Positions 24,101 to 36,776 of a stretch of 64,000 nucleotides of DNA are shown here, piece by piece; position 1 is the first letter of the stretch; the number at the start of each line of letters is the position of its first letter. Below the pieces are notes generated by a model that saw only the letters and a list, made by a program, of their open reading frames with translations, made no database searches and had not been told where the DNA came from. This stretch comes from Trichaptum fuscoviolaceum (taxonomy: Eukaryota > Basidiomycota > Agaricomycetes > Hymenochaetales > Trichaptaceae): NCBI GenBank assembly GCA_910574455.1, contig CAJSYZ010000006.1:1101981-1165980 (forward strand), written 5' to 3'. A program made the position numbers and the translations under genes.

Positions 24101-26209
24101 TGTGGCCTCTCCTGTGTTCGGTCCAGTATCTACGGAGTCTTCTCCGGGGTTCTCATCTGAAGCAGTTTCACCTTCACCTTCACCTTCCTCTGGAGTAGGA
24201 TTACAAGCTGCTAGATCGCCGGATTCATCCTCAGCTGGGGGCATACCAGACGCATCCTCAGTAACAGGCTCTTCATTAGACTCCTCGGCTTGTGAAAAAT
24301 CTTGTTCGGCGCCTTCTTCTGGGTTACCCTCGTCAACAGGTTGGCTCTCCGTTGGCTGTTGCGAAGCCTCATCTGTGTCCGGGGGCGATGTTTCTTCTGT
24401 GGAATCACTTGCTTCCCCACTTATTTCATTATCAAGAGACTTCTCTGAATTCTCTTGATCTTCTTCAAAGGGTCCGCTTTCGGCTGGCGATTCTCTAGAA
24501 CCTGGAACTTCATCTTCTGCTGGGATGGTCTCTTCGACAGACTCGATAGGCTGCCCGTCCTCTCCGGTACTGTCGGTAATGATTTCTTTTGAATTGTCTT
24601 CGTGTATATTTAAATCAGCTTCAGGGATCGTAGGCTCTGCATTTATGCACTTATCACAAACAACATTTGATTCGATGGAGTTGTCATTCACATCCTCTGT
24701 GTCTGCAGCAGACTCTGAGTTGGATTGACAAGACGAAGACAGAGGGTGACCGCACTGATCGCAGAACTTCGGCGGAGGAGTAGAGATAGTCTCTTTGTGG
24801 GCCTCAGGGCCGTTACAATGCTGATTGCGGCGTATGACTCGTACAGGGACGAGTCTTAGAAGGGTTCCTGTTTCAGGGTGTAGATAGACAGTGTCGCAGC
24901 AATTTGTACATCTTGCTTCTATGATCTCCGTAGGGAAAGCACTCGACGAAGTGGAAGACTCGGTAGCTGTGTCTGTAGTCTCGAAGTTTTCGCGTTCCGC
25001 TTGTTCTGCTGCAAGTTCTTTCGTCGAGTCAGCGGATATGCCTGTTGCTGCATCAGGGATTTCAGGTGGCACGTCATGAAGAGGTTCTGTAGGGTGTGCC
25101 TTAGTTGGGACTTCCTCTTTTTCTGTTTGTTCAGATGACTCCGCATAAGCTTCGTCATTCAAATTTTGTACATCTTCACGGCTTTCATCGGAAGCGGGCG
25201 CTGGGTCAATAATGTGAGGTTCGGGTGCCTTCGCTGGTTTCGCATGCTTCTTGATTGCGTTGTGCCTCGCAAGCTGAGCACCAGCTTGTTCGGGAGGCGA
25301 TGATTCCCTCTTCAAATCTCTAGCTTCCACTGCATCAGTTGCACCGAGAGGATCCGCGCTTGCATTCGCCTGTGCAGGAGGCTTGTTTGCATTGTAATTG
25401 CCCGGCTTTGGTTTCGGTTGTTTTGGAGGTTGTGATAATTTCTCCGACGGAGTCACGTTTTCCTTCTTTCTGGGTGGAGGTGGGGTCTTATCATCAACAG
25501 ATGGCGTACTTTCCTCTTTGTTGCCTTTCTTTTCCTCTGACATTTTATCCTCGTCATCAGTCTTCGATAAGAATGCTGTGAGTTTCTTGAGACCTTCAAC
25601 AATTATACTGTCAGCCTCTTTGGGAGGGTCAGAGTCTACAGGAGCAGCTTGGGAGCTAGAGTCTGGTTCGGACGGAGGAAAGGTTCTGCCAGCATCTGTT
25701 GGCTGTGCTTGCTTAGGCCTCTTGCCTTTCAAGATACTGCTAGACGAAGTCGGCGCTTGAGGAGGACCTGAAGGACCACGAACTGGTTTGTCCATCTTCT
25801 CAGGTGTCTCTTGGCCTTCTGGCGGCTGCTCAGCCGTTACATCAGACTTGCGTCCAGAGAAAAGAGAAGAGAAAAACCCATGAGTCGGCTTTTCGTTTTC
25901 TTCTTGAGTCATAGACTCTGAGGTAGTCGTAGTATCCCCCTTCCGATTGCGAGGTCGTGGCGACCCTGTTGTGGCGGCTGGTGTACTTTTGAAATCTTTG
26001 GGAGACAGTCCTATGCTCTATATCAGAAGGTCATTGACCAGGGACAAGTCATTATACTCACCAGTGGCTGGAGCGGAACCGTTCCCTTTATTTGCTTTTT
26101 TCGCATGCTGCGGATTATTAGCTTCCTCACTCGGCTGCTTGGTGTCGGTAGGCGTTCTTTCATCGCGTCTTGGCTTGCCTGGGACACGTTCTGTGAAAGG
26201 GCTCGACAT
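18129..26209 (-). CDS. Giant type I metacaspase with a ~2,100-residue, mostly hyperacidic N-terminal extension
   Basis: Exon 1 (26209-26062, MSSPFTERVPGKPRR) joins in phase 1 across 51 bp to a 6.2-kb exon (26010-19840). That exon joins, again in phase 1 across 51 bp, to exon 3 (19788-19682), which leads into the caspase fold. No ATG lies in frame between the nearest stop (about 19823) and the fold, so the fold depends on upstream exons. The N-terminal ~350 residues are Pro/Lys/Ser-rich. Next come CxxC pairs (CTNCC, CDQCGHP, CDKC), then about 1,500 residues dominated by Glu/Asp/Ser/Pro/Thr with almost no Lys. The C-terminal ~260 residues are a metacaspase: KRALCIGIHYF, DMYPSEAPTRENI, the catalytic His in FSGHGGQTIDYDGNESDGED, GIYPVDYL, the catalytic Cys in FDSCHSGSALDD, WSGCKDDQTSAD and SQKPQLSSS before the stop at 18129. 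About 15 small exons encode it. Type I metacaspases are Ca-dependent Arg/Lys-specific cysteine peptidases. The fusion is inferred from phase and frame. Confidence 0.82.
21714..22077 (-). repeat. Two tandem ~180-bp coding repeats in the acidic region
   Basis: Inside the large metacaspase exon, two adjacent units of about 186 and 177 bp encode near-identical blocks of 59-62 residues. Shared landmarks are EEPTP, SEDLAEEP, GEPDAEP, EQVA and EDANA. The rest of the acidic region is only loosely repetitive, so this is a recent in-frame duplication. It shows the acidic domain still changes length. Confidence 0.8.
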
Positions 26210-27142
26210 CTTATGCTATAGTTTCAGATTTGCTCTACACGTTGAGCCACAGCATCCACAGCCAAGAACTCGAGGTACTCGATTTCGAAGTCGGAAACCA
26301 GTCCCTTGTTGTAGATATAGACTTGTTCAGCCACATTGCATTTCGGAGGATCACCGCAATAAAGCTAGCGTCCCTTCATATGCAATGATATGTGGCAATA
26401 GACATCCTAAAGCGCAGAGACCTCGCCCTTGTGACGATGGAGCAGAAGATACTTTGTATGGTTTGTAAATCATCCTCGCATGCTATTTTAGCTTGTAATG
26501 TTTCGCTAAGGTGGTATGGCAGACTTCCCTTCACGCCATTTTGAACAAATGCCAGTAAGAGATTAAGAGAAGATTGATGAATTTTGTAACGTTACTCGTG
26601 GTTGCTACTAGTAGTCAAACGAGCACTGGCAGAAGCCCGGCTGCCCGAGGCAACAGCCTCAGGCTGAGGTTTAGTAGTAAGGGTCCAATACCTTGAAGAC
26701 TTTTTGCTCTAAGTACTTAAGTACTGTATAAGGGATTTATTCTTAAGGAGTAACTGTTACGACACTAATTTTGTACAACCTAAAGTCATTTTCATTTGTT
26801 TTGTATTGAAGAATGTCGAAGAGTATTGAGATGCGGGGCAGACGACTTCGGATTATGAGAGGATGGGTCTCTGGAAATCAGACACAGAAATTCCAGGAAA
26901 GCAGGAGCCTGCACCGAAGAGAAAACTACAACTTGATAACTCACAACTACCCTGGCACATAAGATGAGCGCAATAGAGAAAACTGGAGTATATTTGAAAG
27001 CTGCCCAAGGCACCCCGCGTAGCAGAGACACCGTCATGTTTTCATTTTGTGGGGAACGATTTCGCGAAGTTTTGCTAGGAATGTACAAATCGTCTGATCT
27101 ATCGATGGATTGGCTTCGCTACTTACATATGCCAGATTGCAT
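26210..27142. other. Intergenic: metacaspase promoter and Sfm1 3' region
   Basis: The first 120-130 bp (26210-26335) upstream of the metacaspase ATG is homologous to the copy at 37099-37217, so this stretch holds the leader or proximal promoter. At 26605-26690 a cluster of palindromic words appears (actagtagt, cactggcag, and CAGCCT-c-AGGCTG at 26654-26666). The remainder should include the 3' end of the SPOUT gene. No further gene is supported. Confidence 0.55.
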
Positions 27143-28191
27143 TCAAAACTCAAAGCCTCTGTCCAGATCTTTGTGCAAATGCTCCCTCATGCCTGGTGGC
27201 AAAAGTGGCTGGCCGTTTACAGCGATGTACCCTACAAAACTTATTAATTATGCCCGAATGCGTATGAAGATAACACGTACTGAATGGCATCTCTACACTT
27301 TCCCGTGCGTCGAAGACAATAGTAGGAAAATCCTACTAATCATTAGAAGGGCGCAACCATCCTGATCATTGACACTTACGATATAAGGAATATTCTGAAG
27401 ATTCACTATAGTTGCGTGTGAGATAACTTTGAATATCAATAGGGTTGTCAAACCAAACCTTTGTCAGCCACAACCATCTTCGTCACACCAAGCGCAGTAT
27501 CGGTTGTCATTTGGATGCTCCCGAGATGGCGCGTAGGAAAGCCTAGCTTGCGGAGTTCTGCCGTGCGGTCGCGCGGCGGGTCATCACCTATGATGCGCGC
27601 ATGAGAGCTAGTTATCAAGATGCCCAGCTCTCATATCATCCTTGTCCGCCGAGTCCGCTCTCACCTAGAATACCCTTCACTGAAAATGTAAGAACCATTG
27701 AATCTGAGAAGAAAAACAACTTGTGACATACTCCGAAGAGAAACCAATCAAAGGCGTCACCATCCTCAGGGTTGAGAACTTTCTCGGCCTTTGGATCAAG
27801 GAGGCATACTCTGCTTTTCGGAACGCTGCATTTGTTCATCAAATCCATCACGCCTATTTGATAGGCGGAGGCCTGTGCGGCGCTATTCCCGAGTCCATCT
27901 TGCGAGAAGACAGCGGATAAAGCTTGTGACGACGGATGGGAGAGATGTGTGAAGTTTACTTGAGCATCTGGGCCCGCCAGACTTCGCATATGCTTTAAAG
28001 CGAGAAGAATTATGAGGTTGTTGAATCAAATTAGATTGCAGACATACTTTGTATTCCAGTTCAACCCATTCAGGGAGAGTCCGTTCGGATTGTTCATCCT
28101 CCTCCAGGTGCTCTAAAAGACGGTTATTATCAACCTTCGCGGTATAGCGCAAGCACATCATTTTTATACCTATAACATATGTAAAAGCCAT
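27143..28191 (-). CDS. Sfm1-type SPOUT protein-arginine methyltransferase (DUF431 family)
   Basis: The spliced protein has about 215 residues, matching yeast Sfm1 (about 213), which methylates an arginine of ribosomal protein uS3 (Rps3). Exon 1 is very short (ATG 28191, MAFTYVI) and joins EHLEEDEQSERTLPEWVELEYK, the family's N-terminal signature. Then come VCLLDPKAEKVLNPEDG and FDWFLFGGILGDDPPRDRTAELR. That second block is the knotted SAM-binding core and is split by two introns around the tiny exon for GILG. LGSIQMTTDTALGVTKMVV, PYIDFPTIVFD, SVEMPFRY and a C-terminus ending RGFEF complete it. Seven short introns are removed, all with GT-AG ends. The match extends over the whole length and no key block is missing. 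It diverges from the chitin synthase gene. Confidence 0.87.
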
Positions 28192-28506
28192 CTGAAGGAG
28201 AATACTTGTGATGATTGTACTAGTAGTAGAAACACAGGATTAATAAGTCGTGGAAATTGATACGAAATTTTACCAAACTTAGTCTTGAAGGGGGGCTTGA
28301 ACTTGAAAGCGTGTGAACACCGTTGCCCCCGCCAAATACTGCCTTTCGCATCTTCTGTCAGGGTTCACCACTTCTTGTCGTCGACGACGTTGAGCTCGCA
28401 TTCCTTACATTCTTTCTGGTTTCTTTCCTTTGTCCTAATTACTGTAAAGGCCTCGTCTACAAAGTCTCTTCCTCGTCTGCGCCACAGACACTCCTGTTAG
28501 CCCAAG
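28192..28506. promoter_or_regulatory. 315-bp divergent promoter between Sfm1 and chitin synthase genes
   Basis: The region separates start codons 28191 (minus) and 28507 (plus). It contains a tgtactagtagtag word at about 28217-28230. A pyrimidine-rich stretch (ctttctggtttctttcctttgtcc) precedes the chitin synthase start, as is common upstream of strongly expressed fungal genes. No TATA box is convincing. Confidence 0.45.
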
Positions 28507-31500
28507 ATGGCGGCCAACAGACAGTCCACTGCTCATCAGCGGCTCGAAAACACGAAGGACCTCGCAGAACTACCATCTATCTCGGACGACATCATCGTGT
28601 CATGCCTGCGCGAACGGTTTATGAATGAAAATATCTACACAAGTGTGGGGACATCGGGCATCGTCGCCGTCAACCCGCACAAGTATGTACCCAGCAACGC
28701 CGACTCGGTGCTCATGAAATATGCAGCGGAGTATCGTGACAGCTCAGAACACAAGGAGGCACTACCACCCCACATTTTCCAGTTGGCGAACAATGCGTAC
28801 TATCATATGCGCCGGACAGCACAGGATCAAAGTATTGTTCTCAGGTGCGTTCAGTATATACAATGCGGACGACACGTTGGCTGACAACAATCGTAGTGGT
28901 GAAACGGGCAGTGGCAAGTCGGAGAACAGGCGCCTCGCCATCAAGTCACTCATAGAACTCAGCGTCAGCAACCCAGGCAAAAAGGGGTCGAAGCTTTCTT
29001 CGCAGATCCCTTCTGCCGAATTCGTGTTGGAGTCGTTTGGGAACGCTCGGACTTTGTTCAATCCAAATGCGTCCAGGTTCGGCAAGTACACGGAGTTGCA
29101 GTTTACTGAGCGCGGCCGGCTGTGTGGTGTCAAGACGCTGGACTACTACCTGGAGAGAAGTCGTGTTGCTGGCGCACCTTCAGGCGAACGCAACTTCCAC
29201 ATTTTCTATTATCTTACCGCAGGTGCTACAGCGGAGGAAAGACAACATTTGAGGCTTACAGATAAAGCACATTTCCGTTACTTGGGTCCCCGTCAATCTG
29301 TGTCGTTACGTCCGGACGTGCGACAAGATGAAGACGCGATGCGCTTCGATCAGCTCAAAGTGGCACTCAAGAGCGTTGGCCTTTCGAAGAGAATGGTTGC
29401 GCAGACCTGTCAGCTGATCGCGGCTATTTTACACTTGGGAAATCTTGAGTTCATCGTGGACCGACACCGGAATGAGGATGCCGCCGTGGTAAAAAATACG
29501 GACGTCCTGGACATTGTCGCGGAGTTTCTGGGTGTCCAGCCTCAGGCGCTCGAAACAGCTTTATCATGCAAGATGAAGCTTGTGAAGAAGGAGTTGTGCA
29601 CTGTTTTCTTGGATCCCGATGGTGCATCCGACAACCGAGATGATCTAGCGAAGATCCTATACTCCTTGCTGTTCTCGTGGCTGAACGAGTCGATCAACCA
29701 GAAACTTTGTCGCGATGACTTTTCGAACTTTATTGGCCTTTTCGATTTACCAGGGCCGCAGAATATGGCGACCTCTGCAAGCCGATCGAACTCACTAGAT
29801 CAGTTCTGTGTCAACTTCGCTAACGAACGCCTGCATGGTTGGATTCAAAAGCAAATGTTTGAGGCCCACGTTGATGAGTATAACCAGGAGGGAATATCGC
29901 GTTTCGTGCCGACAGTGCCTTACTTCGATAACGCAGAATGCGTCCGGTTACTTTCTAACATGCCAGGTGGACTCATTCATATTATGGATGATCAAGCTCG
30001 CCGTGCGCCGAAGAAGACAGACCACTCGATGGTTGAGGCTTTTGGCAAGCGCTGGGGCAATCATTCGTCATTCAAAGTCGGCGGTATGGACAGGTCTGGA
30101 TTCCCAACGTTCACTATCAATCATTTCAATGGACCCGTCACATACTCTTCAGAGGGTTTCCTTGAGAAGAATCTTGATGCCCTTAATCCCGATTTTGTCT
30201 CGCTCCTGCGTGGATCAGCCATTGAGAATGGTACAGCACCGCTTGGTACAGAAGGCACTGGTTCTGTCAACCCGTTCATTCGTAGCCTCTTCTCTAACAA
30301 GGCGATTGCTACACAAGCTCATCCTCGCAATGAAGACACAATTGTCGCAGCTCAACAGCCTGTGAAACCTATGCGTGCGCCGTCAACGCGGCGCAAGGGA
30401 ACAATTAAACGTATGGCTACGCTTGGAGAGGATGAGAAAGATGATCTCGATGATAATGATACGGGCAAGGCGCCTTGTGTAGCCGGAGAATTTCGGTCTG
30501 CTCTGAACACACTGTTTACGACTCTTGACGAGACGCAGGCGTGGAACGTGTTTTGTATCAACCCGAACGACAGTCAACTTCCGAATCAAATGGAAGGTCG
30601 TGCGGTGAAGGGCCAGGTCCGTAGCGCCGGTCTCTCGGAGATAGCGCGCCGTTGCGTAAATGTCTTCGAGGTGAACATGACACTTGAGGAATTCTGCGAC
30701 CGGTATCGCGATCAGCTTAGTGCCTTGAATATCCATGAAGGAGAACCTGCTTCAAAGATTGAGCAGACCAGGACTGCTCTTGATCTCCAAGAGAAAGAGA
30801 TTGTTATTGGGCAGCACAAGGTTTACCTGTCTCAGCGTGCATTCCATAAGCTCGAGGACAGGCTGCGTGGAGAGGATGTAGAGGAACAGAAACGAAACAG
30901 GCTTCGGGATGCTGAGGCCGAAGCAGGCTTGGATATCCGCGGCGGCAGTGATCCTTACGGACCGTATGCATCTGCAGGTGTTCAGGATAGTCGTGCGAAT
31001 TCACCAACGATGGGCGCGTACGGTGATCCGTTTGGACAGTCAAGTCAACAACTTCCACTCGTAGCTAATGCCTCACCGTTCATGCGAGCAGATTTATACA
31101 ACGATGAATACGATGATCGAAAGTCCTTCCGCAGTGACGACATCGATGGTAAAAGCAGGCTCACAAGCAATCGCGACGACTCTATGTCGAACTTTGGATC
31201 GGAATCATACGCCCCATCGCGCAATATGTTCGGGAATACTGACACAAAGAACCTTTTGGGCAAGGAGGCACTACCGGGTGAGGTACTCGAAGGGGAGACT
31301 ACCGAGGACATTAAAGAATCGTCGGCTCGCCGACGCTGGGTGGCATTTGTCTGGCTTCTTACTTGGTGGTGCCCGAACATCTTCCTCATTTGGTGTGGCC
31401 GTATGAAGCGATTGGATGTCCGTCAGGCTTGGCGCGAAAAATTGGCATTGAACATGATCATCTGGTTCCTTTGTCTTTGCACGGCTTTCGTCATCGCTGT

Positions 31501-34500
31501 CCTCGGTGTTCTCATTTGTCCCACGGAACATGTCTTCAGCAAGAACGAGTTGTCGTCGCATTCCAGCAAGAACAGTCCGAACAATGTCTATACGTCAGTG
31601 CGCGGTGAAGTCTTCGATCTGACGAATCTTGTTCCCTTTCACGAACGAGTCGTCGGTGTCGTGCCCGAGAAGTCAATTCTTACTTATGGTGGTACCTCTG
31701 CAGACAGCATTTTCCCCGTCCAAGTCTCTGCTCTCTGTAATGGTGTATCAGGCTCTGTCAATCCGTTTGTTACGCTAGACTCATCCAACAACACCGACCC
31801 GAATGCTCAGTATCACGATTTCCGTGCCTTCACAAGCGACTCCCGCCCTGATTGGTACTTTGAAAGTATGACGCTGATGCGTTGGAATTTCCGCGTTGGC
31901 TTCGTTGGTTACACGATGAAGGAAGTCAAGCAGATGGCGAACTCGGGTCGCTCGGCGGCTATCTACAATGGATTGGTTTACGATTTGACGAACTATATCA
32001 ACTTTCCTCCAAGTGTCCGCGCACCGACAGGTTTCCAGGCACCAACTGGAATTGATGTTAATTATATGGATACCAACGTTTTGGATGTTTTCAAGTTCAA
32101 CGCGGGTACAGACGTGACCAAGAAACTTGACAGCTTGAACATTGATAAAGACCTTCTTGCTCGCCAGAAGACTTGTCTACGAAATCTTTTCACCATTGGT
32201 AAGGAGGACCACCGAAATGCACCACAGTGTCTTTTTGCCACGTACATTCTCCTTGCGCTTTCGATCGTCATGGTCGCTATCATTGGATTCAAGTTCATTG
32301 CTGCAATAAGCTTCGGTTCAGCCCGTGCGCCGGAAGATCATGATAAGTTCGTCATCTGTCAGGTGCCTTGTTACACGGAAGGCGAGGATTCCATGCGCAA
32401 GACAATCGATTCACTAGCGAAACTCAAGTACGACGACAAGCGCAAGCTGATCTTCATCATTTGCGATGGTATGATTGTCGGTTCCGGAAATGACCGACCC
32501 ACACCGCGCATTGTGCTCGACATTCTTGGGTCTGATCCTAACAATGACCCCGAGCCACTGAGCTTCCTGTCGTTGGGTGAGGGTGCGAAGCAGCACAACA
32601 TGGGCAAGGTTTACTCTGGGCTATATGAATGTGCTGGGCATGTGGTGCCGTACATTGTGGTCGTCAAGGTTGGCAAGCCCACGGAGCGTTCAAGGCCTGG
32701 TAACCGTGGCAAGCGCGACTCGCAATTGCTACTCATGCACTTCTTAAACAAGGTACATACTGTCAGCGCTAATCACTGAGGAATTACTAACTAATTTATA
32801 CGTGAAGGTCCACTTCAACTCTCCCATGAATCCTTTGGAGCTCGAGATCTATCACCAAATAAAAAACGTCATCGGCGTTAACCCGTCTTTCTACGAGTAT
32901 CTGTTCATGGTGGATGCCGACACTGTTGTAGACACATTGTCGGTCAACCGCCTAGTTTCTGCGTATGTGCATACAAAGCTTCTTTGCGTTCTATTTGCTA
33001 ATTTCATATCTCATATAGCATGGTGCATGATAAGAAAGTGCTCGGTGTCTGCGGTGAGACAGGGTTGTCAAATGCAAAGCAATCGATCATTACCATGATG
33101 CAAGTTTACGAATACTTCATCTCGCATCATCTTGCCAAAGCCTTCGAATCTCTCTTTGGTTCAGTCACCTGTTTGCCTGGCTGTTTCACAATGTATCGGT
33201 TGAGGACGCCTGACACTCATAAGCCACTATTCATTGCGAATTCCGTTATGGAGGACTATTCGGAGAATCGTGTCGATACTCTGCACATGAAGAACCTTCT
33301 CCACCTCGGTGAAGATCGATATCTGACGACATTGCTCCTTAAACACTTCCCGAACTACAAGACGCAATTCGTCCGGGATGCTAAGGCGTTTACTGTTGCT
33401 CCGGACGAATGGAAGATCTTGCTCTCGCAGCGTCGTCGTTGGATCAACTCCACCATCCACAATCTTGGAGAGCTGGTTTTCCTCGACCGACTATGTGGTT
33501 TCTGCTGTTTCTCCATGCGTTTTGTTGTGTTCATCGACCTCCTCTCTACCATCATTGGACCGGTGACTGTCGCTTATGTAAGTGATTTACACAAATCAGA
33601 CTGCACGAAAGTTCTGACGTATCTCTTTTTAGATCGTTTACTTGATCTACCTTATTGTTGCGAAGAATGATTCGGTTCCTCTATGGTCTATCATTATGCT
33701 GGCAGCAATTTATGGTCTACAAGCTCTCGTCTTTTTATTCCGTCGTAAGTGGGATATGATTGGATGGATGGTATTCTACATCCTAGCTATTCCTGCCTTC
33801 TCGTTCTTCTTACCCCTCTACTCGTTCTGGAAAATGGATGACTTCTCTTGGGGTGCAACTCGTGTTGTCATGGGCGAGAAAGGAAAGAAGATGATTGTAC
33901 ATGTGAGTATCGATTAGAAACCCCCGTTCGTGCTGGTCTGAACTTTTTCTCGCAGGATGAGGGTAAATTTGATCCTCGAGCGATTCCCCTTAAATCTTGG
34001 CAAGATTACGAGAACGAGCTTTGGGATAAGGAATCTAATCACAGTATTGGTTCTTGGGTTCCGCCATCCAAGAAGTTAAACGAAGGATATGCGGAGTCAC
34101 GCACTGCATCTCTGTATGGCCGTGAAACGTACTATGATCCACCTGTCCGGAGTTACTCACCCGCGCCTTCGCATATGCACCCGCCTCCAGGCTACCAGTC
34201 TGGTCGTAACACGCCCATAAACAACGCTGCGTATTCACCCTTCCGGCCCATGAGTGAAGTAGGCATGCTACAGCAGCCAGTTGGGTCGCGGCCTGTTACA
34301 AATTATCTTGACATGCCCATCCCGAGCACGCATAGCCCGGAGAGTAATGATTTCGGTCTCGGTGCCACCATGGGTCCGTCGGACGCCGAACTCGAACGCG
34401 CTGTCGCTGAAGTTCTGCAGGGTGCCGATTTGAACACTATCACGAAGAAGAACGTTCGACAGCGGTTGGAGGGTATATTTGGCATTGACCTATCCTCACG

Positions 34501-34552
34501 AAAGGCTGTTATAAATGGGGCGATCGATCGGGTGATACTTTCTCAGTCCTAA
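28507..34552 (+). CDS. Class V chitin synthase with N-terminal myosin motor domain
   Basis: Six exons (28507-28844, 28897-32752, 32808-32962, 33019-33577, 33633-33902, 33956-34552) give 1,924 residues, the usual class V/VII length. The enzyme polymerises UDP-N-acetylglucosamine into chitin at growing tips. The N-terminal ~760 residues are myosin-like, with a P-loop GETGSGKS split by intron 1 and the switch-like [13 protein letters not shown]. Two transmembrane stretches (about residues 960-1010) and a cytochrome b5-like domain follow. The glycosyltransferase 2 core has [28 protein letters not shown] and the catalytic QRRRW. After further membrane spans the C-terminus is a DEK-C-like domain ([20 protein letters not shown]). 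All motifs are intact. The motor may tether vesicles to actin, as shown in other fungi. Confidence 0.95.
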
Positions 34553-34966
34553 TCACTTCCGATCGGTGATATATGCTTCTTTGATGGACTTTGGACAGAC
34601 TTAGTAGGATAATGGTCCTTTCGAAGACAGTTGGTTGACAGTTGGTTTTTATTTTATTTCTTTCACGCTTTAAACGGACATTGCATTTCGTATCACAATA
34701 ATTGTCGATATCTACATATCTCGGACCTTGCACGTTCATTATGCTCATCGTATACATATTCGCATACAACACTTCCGATGTCTGAATACCAGATCATTTC
34801 ATAATCATAAGAATCTATTCAAAAGTAATTCGCGGACATCAAGACTAATTAAATTATAATCTCAAGATTCTGCTGCATTATACAAAACATACAGTAAATT
34901 CATTGGATAACTCTTATTGAAAGAGCAATGCAGGATTTACTTGATCCGTGCGTGAGTTGGGTATCT
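34553..34966. other. Convergent 3' intergenic region
   Basis: AT-rich spacer between the stop codons of the chitin synthase (34552) and LCB1 (34967) genes. It should contain both 3' untranslated regions. No repeat or gene is seen. Confidence 0.5.
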
Positions 34967-36776
34967 TCACTTCCTCTTACCGAGAACTTTCACCAAAGCA
35001 GCCTTGATGGTGCCTGCAGCTTTCTCGCAATCCTTCCTTGAAAGGGCAGCAGTCACTGCGAGACGAATGCTTGGTCTCGGTTCGACATGCTCCAGACCAT
35101 GCAACCTCTTTGCGCGCGTAAGCATAACACCCTGAGCCAAGGCCTCCTCTACAACTTGCTGCAGGAGACGCTCCTCTTCGTCGATATTAAAGACGACCGG
35201 ATTGTATGGTACGACCGAAGAAGGGTTGCTCTTCCCAGAGGCTGACGGCTTGGGTGCGTCCGCAGAAGGCGGCATAAGAGATGTCGCAGATACGGGCTTG
35301 ACTTGAATGTGTATGATCGGGCTCGCAGGGAACGAGGGGATCGTGATGCAGTCCACTTTGTCCAGAATCGAGCGGATGACGCGAATGTTCTCCTGCAGCG
35401 AGGTCATGATCGACGGCGTGTCAGTCAAGATACCGATGCCCTCTGAGGACGAGACGGCGAGCATGGCGGGCATAGACGCGGAGAACACAAAGGATGTGCC
35501 GTTGATGCGCTGATGCTCCGTCACGATCGTCGAGCCCGCGCAGAATCCACCAGCAGCGCAGAACGAGTTAGCGAGCGAGCCGACGATCATGTCGACGGAC
35601 GTGGCAGGAACATTGTACAACTCCGTCAGCCCACGGCCTGTGCGTCCGACGGTCCCGACAGAGAACGATTCGTCGAGGATAAGCCTAAACTTGTACTTCT
35701 CCTTGAGTTCAATCTATGAAGAAGATTTAGCGAGTGCAAATAGTAACGAGAGAGGGATACAGACCACTTTCGGTAGATCCAGCAGTGCACCATCATTTTC
35801 GAAGATACCTTCCGTCACGATGAACCGCCGCGTGAGAGGCAGCCTTTTCTTCTTGCGCTCCTTGTCGACGCCTTGCAGGACCTCTTCAAGGCTCTGAAGA
35901 TCGTTATGGTCGAACCACCGGATGGTCGAGCGAGAGAGCTGGAGTCCCTTTTGGATCCCGAAGTTTACACCACGGTCAGCAACGATAACGTCTCCACGCT
36001 TGCAGAACGACGGAATGACAGATGAGATTGTCGAGAATGCTTGAGAGTAAAGTATGGCAGATTCCGTGCCGAGGAACTGTGCAATATTGCGTTCAAGATC
36101 CATGTGTACATCTTATACGAAAGTGAGAAACGAGGAAAACAAATAAGCCGCCTGTAACATACCAATCGTTCCATAGAAGCCTGGAGGACCACAGCTTCCC
36201 AAGCCATACTTGCGTAAAGTCTCAATAGCGCGTTCCTTGATGTGTTCGTTCCCCGCCAAACCAGCAAAGTTGTAGCTGGCCAAGTTTGTGACCGTCTTAC
36301 CCGTGCTCAGAAGCTTGGGCTTTGGGCCGTTCGAACCCTGCAGAACGGGTATAGCATCCAGATCGCTCCGCTCAACAGCATCCAATGGCAGCGCGAGCGG
36401 TTCGGGGACCCATTCGTCAACTAGTTCGTCGATTTCCTGCAAGTTATCTGTTTCAGCATGCCCGTCGCCCAAGCGCAAATGACCACTGGCTCACCTCCTC
36501 CGTATATTTGACAAAGTTCTTCCCCGACGTGTCTGCCCGTGTTCGTGACTGCAGAAGGGTGCCGATGGCGAACAAAAACAAGATGAGTTCGAGCACCGTT
36601 CGACCTGGGTCGTTCTGATGCGAAGATTTGACATATCGAACAAGCACTGCAGAACCTGGCACTTTGTAGAATATATCCTCTACGACCGTAAGAGCATGAG
36701 TGAGGAAAATGAGGATGGGCTCGAAACTGGAGTCCGGGGTCGACATGGTGGTTGAAGGAAAAGAGTTCACAGACAT
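34967..36776 (-). CDS. LCB1: Serine palmitoyltransferase subunit 1 (LCB1)
   Basis: This is the regulatory partner of LCB2 in the endoplasmic-reticulum enzyme that condenses serine with palmitoyl-CoA, the first step of sphingolipid synthesis. The first good ATG is at 36776 (MSVNSFPSTTM); the ATG at 36746 is an alternative. The N-terminus has the family block SAVLVRYVKSSHQNDPGRTVLELIL with one membrane segment. Then come [72 protein letters not shown] and SLANSFCAAGGFCAGS. As expected for LCB1, the PLP-binding lysine of the fold is absent in that last block. Three introns are removed, at about 36494-36435, 36162-36114 and 35762-35713. The protein is complete and convergent with the chitin synthase gene. 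Confidence 0.92.

Noticed and set aside
19900..24500. Long Ser-rich plus-strand open frames opposite the acidic exon
   Set aside because: They are the complement of Glu/Asp codons (gaa/gag read as ttc/ctc, tct and similar) and have no start context, introns or conservation.
19814..25912. The acidic frame as a self-contained gene ending at 19814
   Set aside because: The last 8-9 codons read through a perfect gtaagt donor, and the downstream metacaspase exon has no start and matches in phase. Kept as an alternative in the finding.
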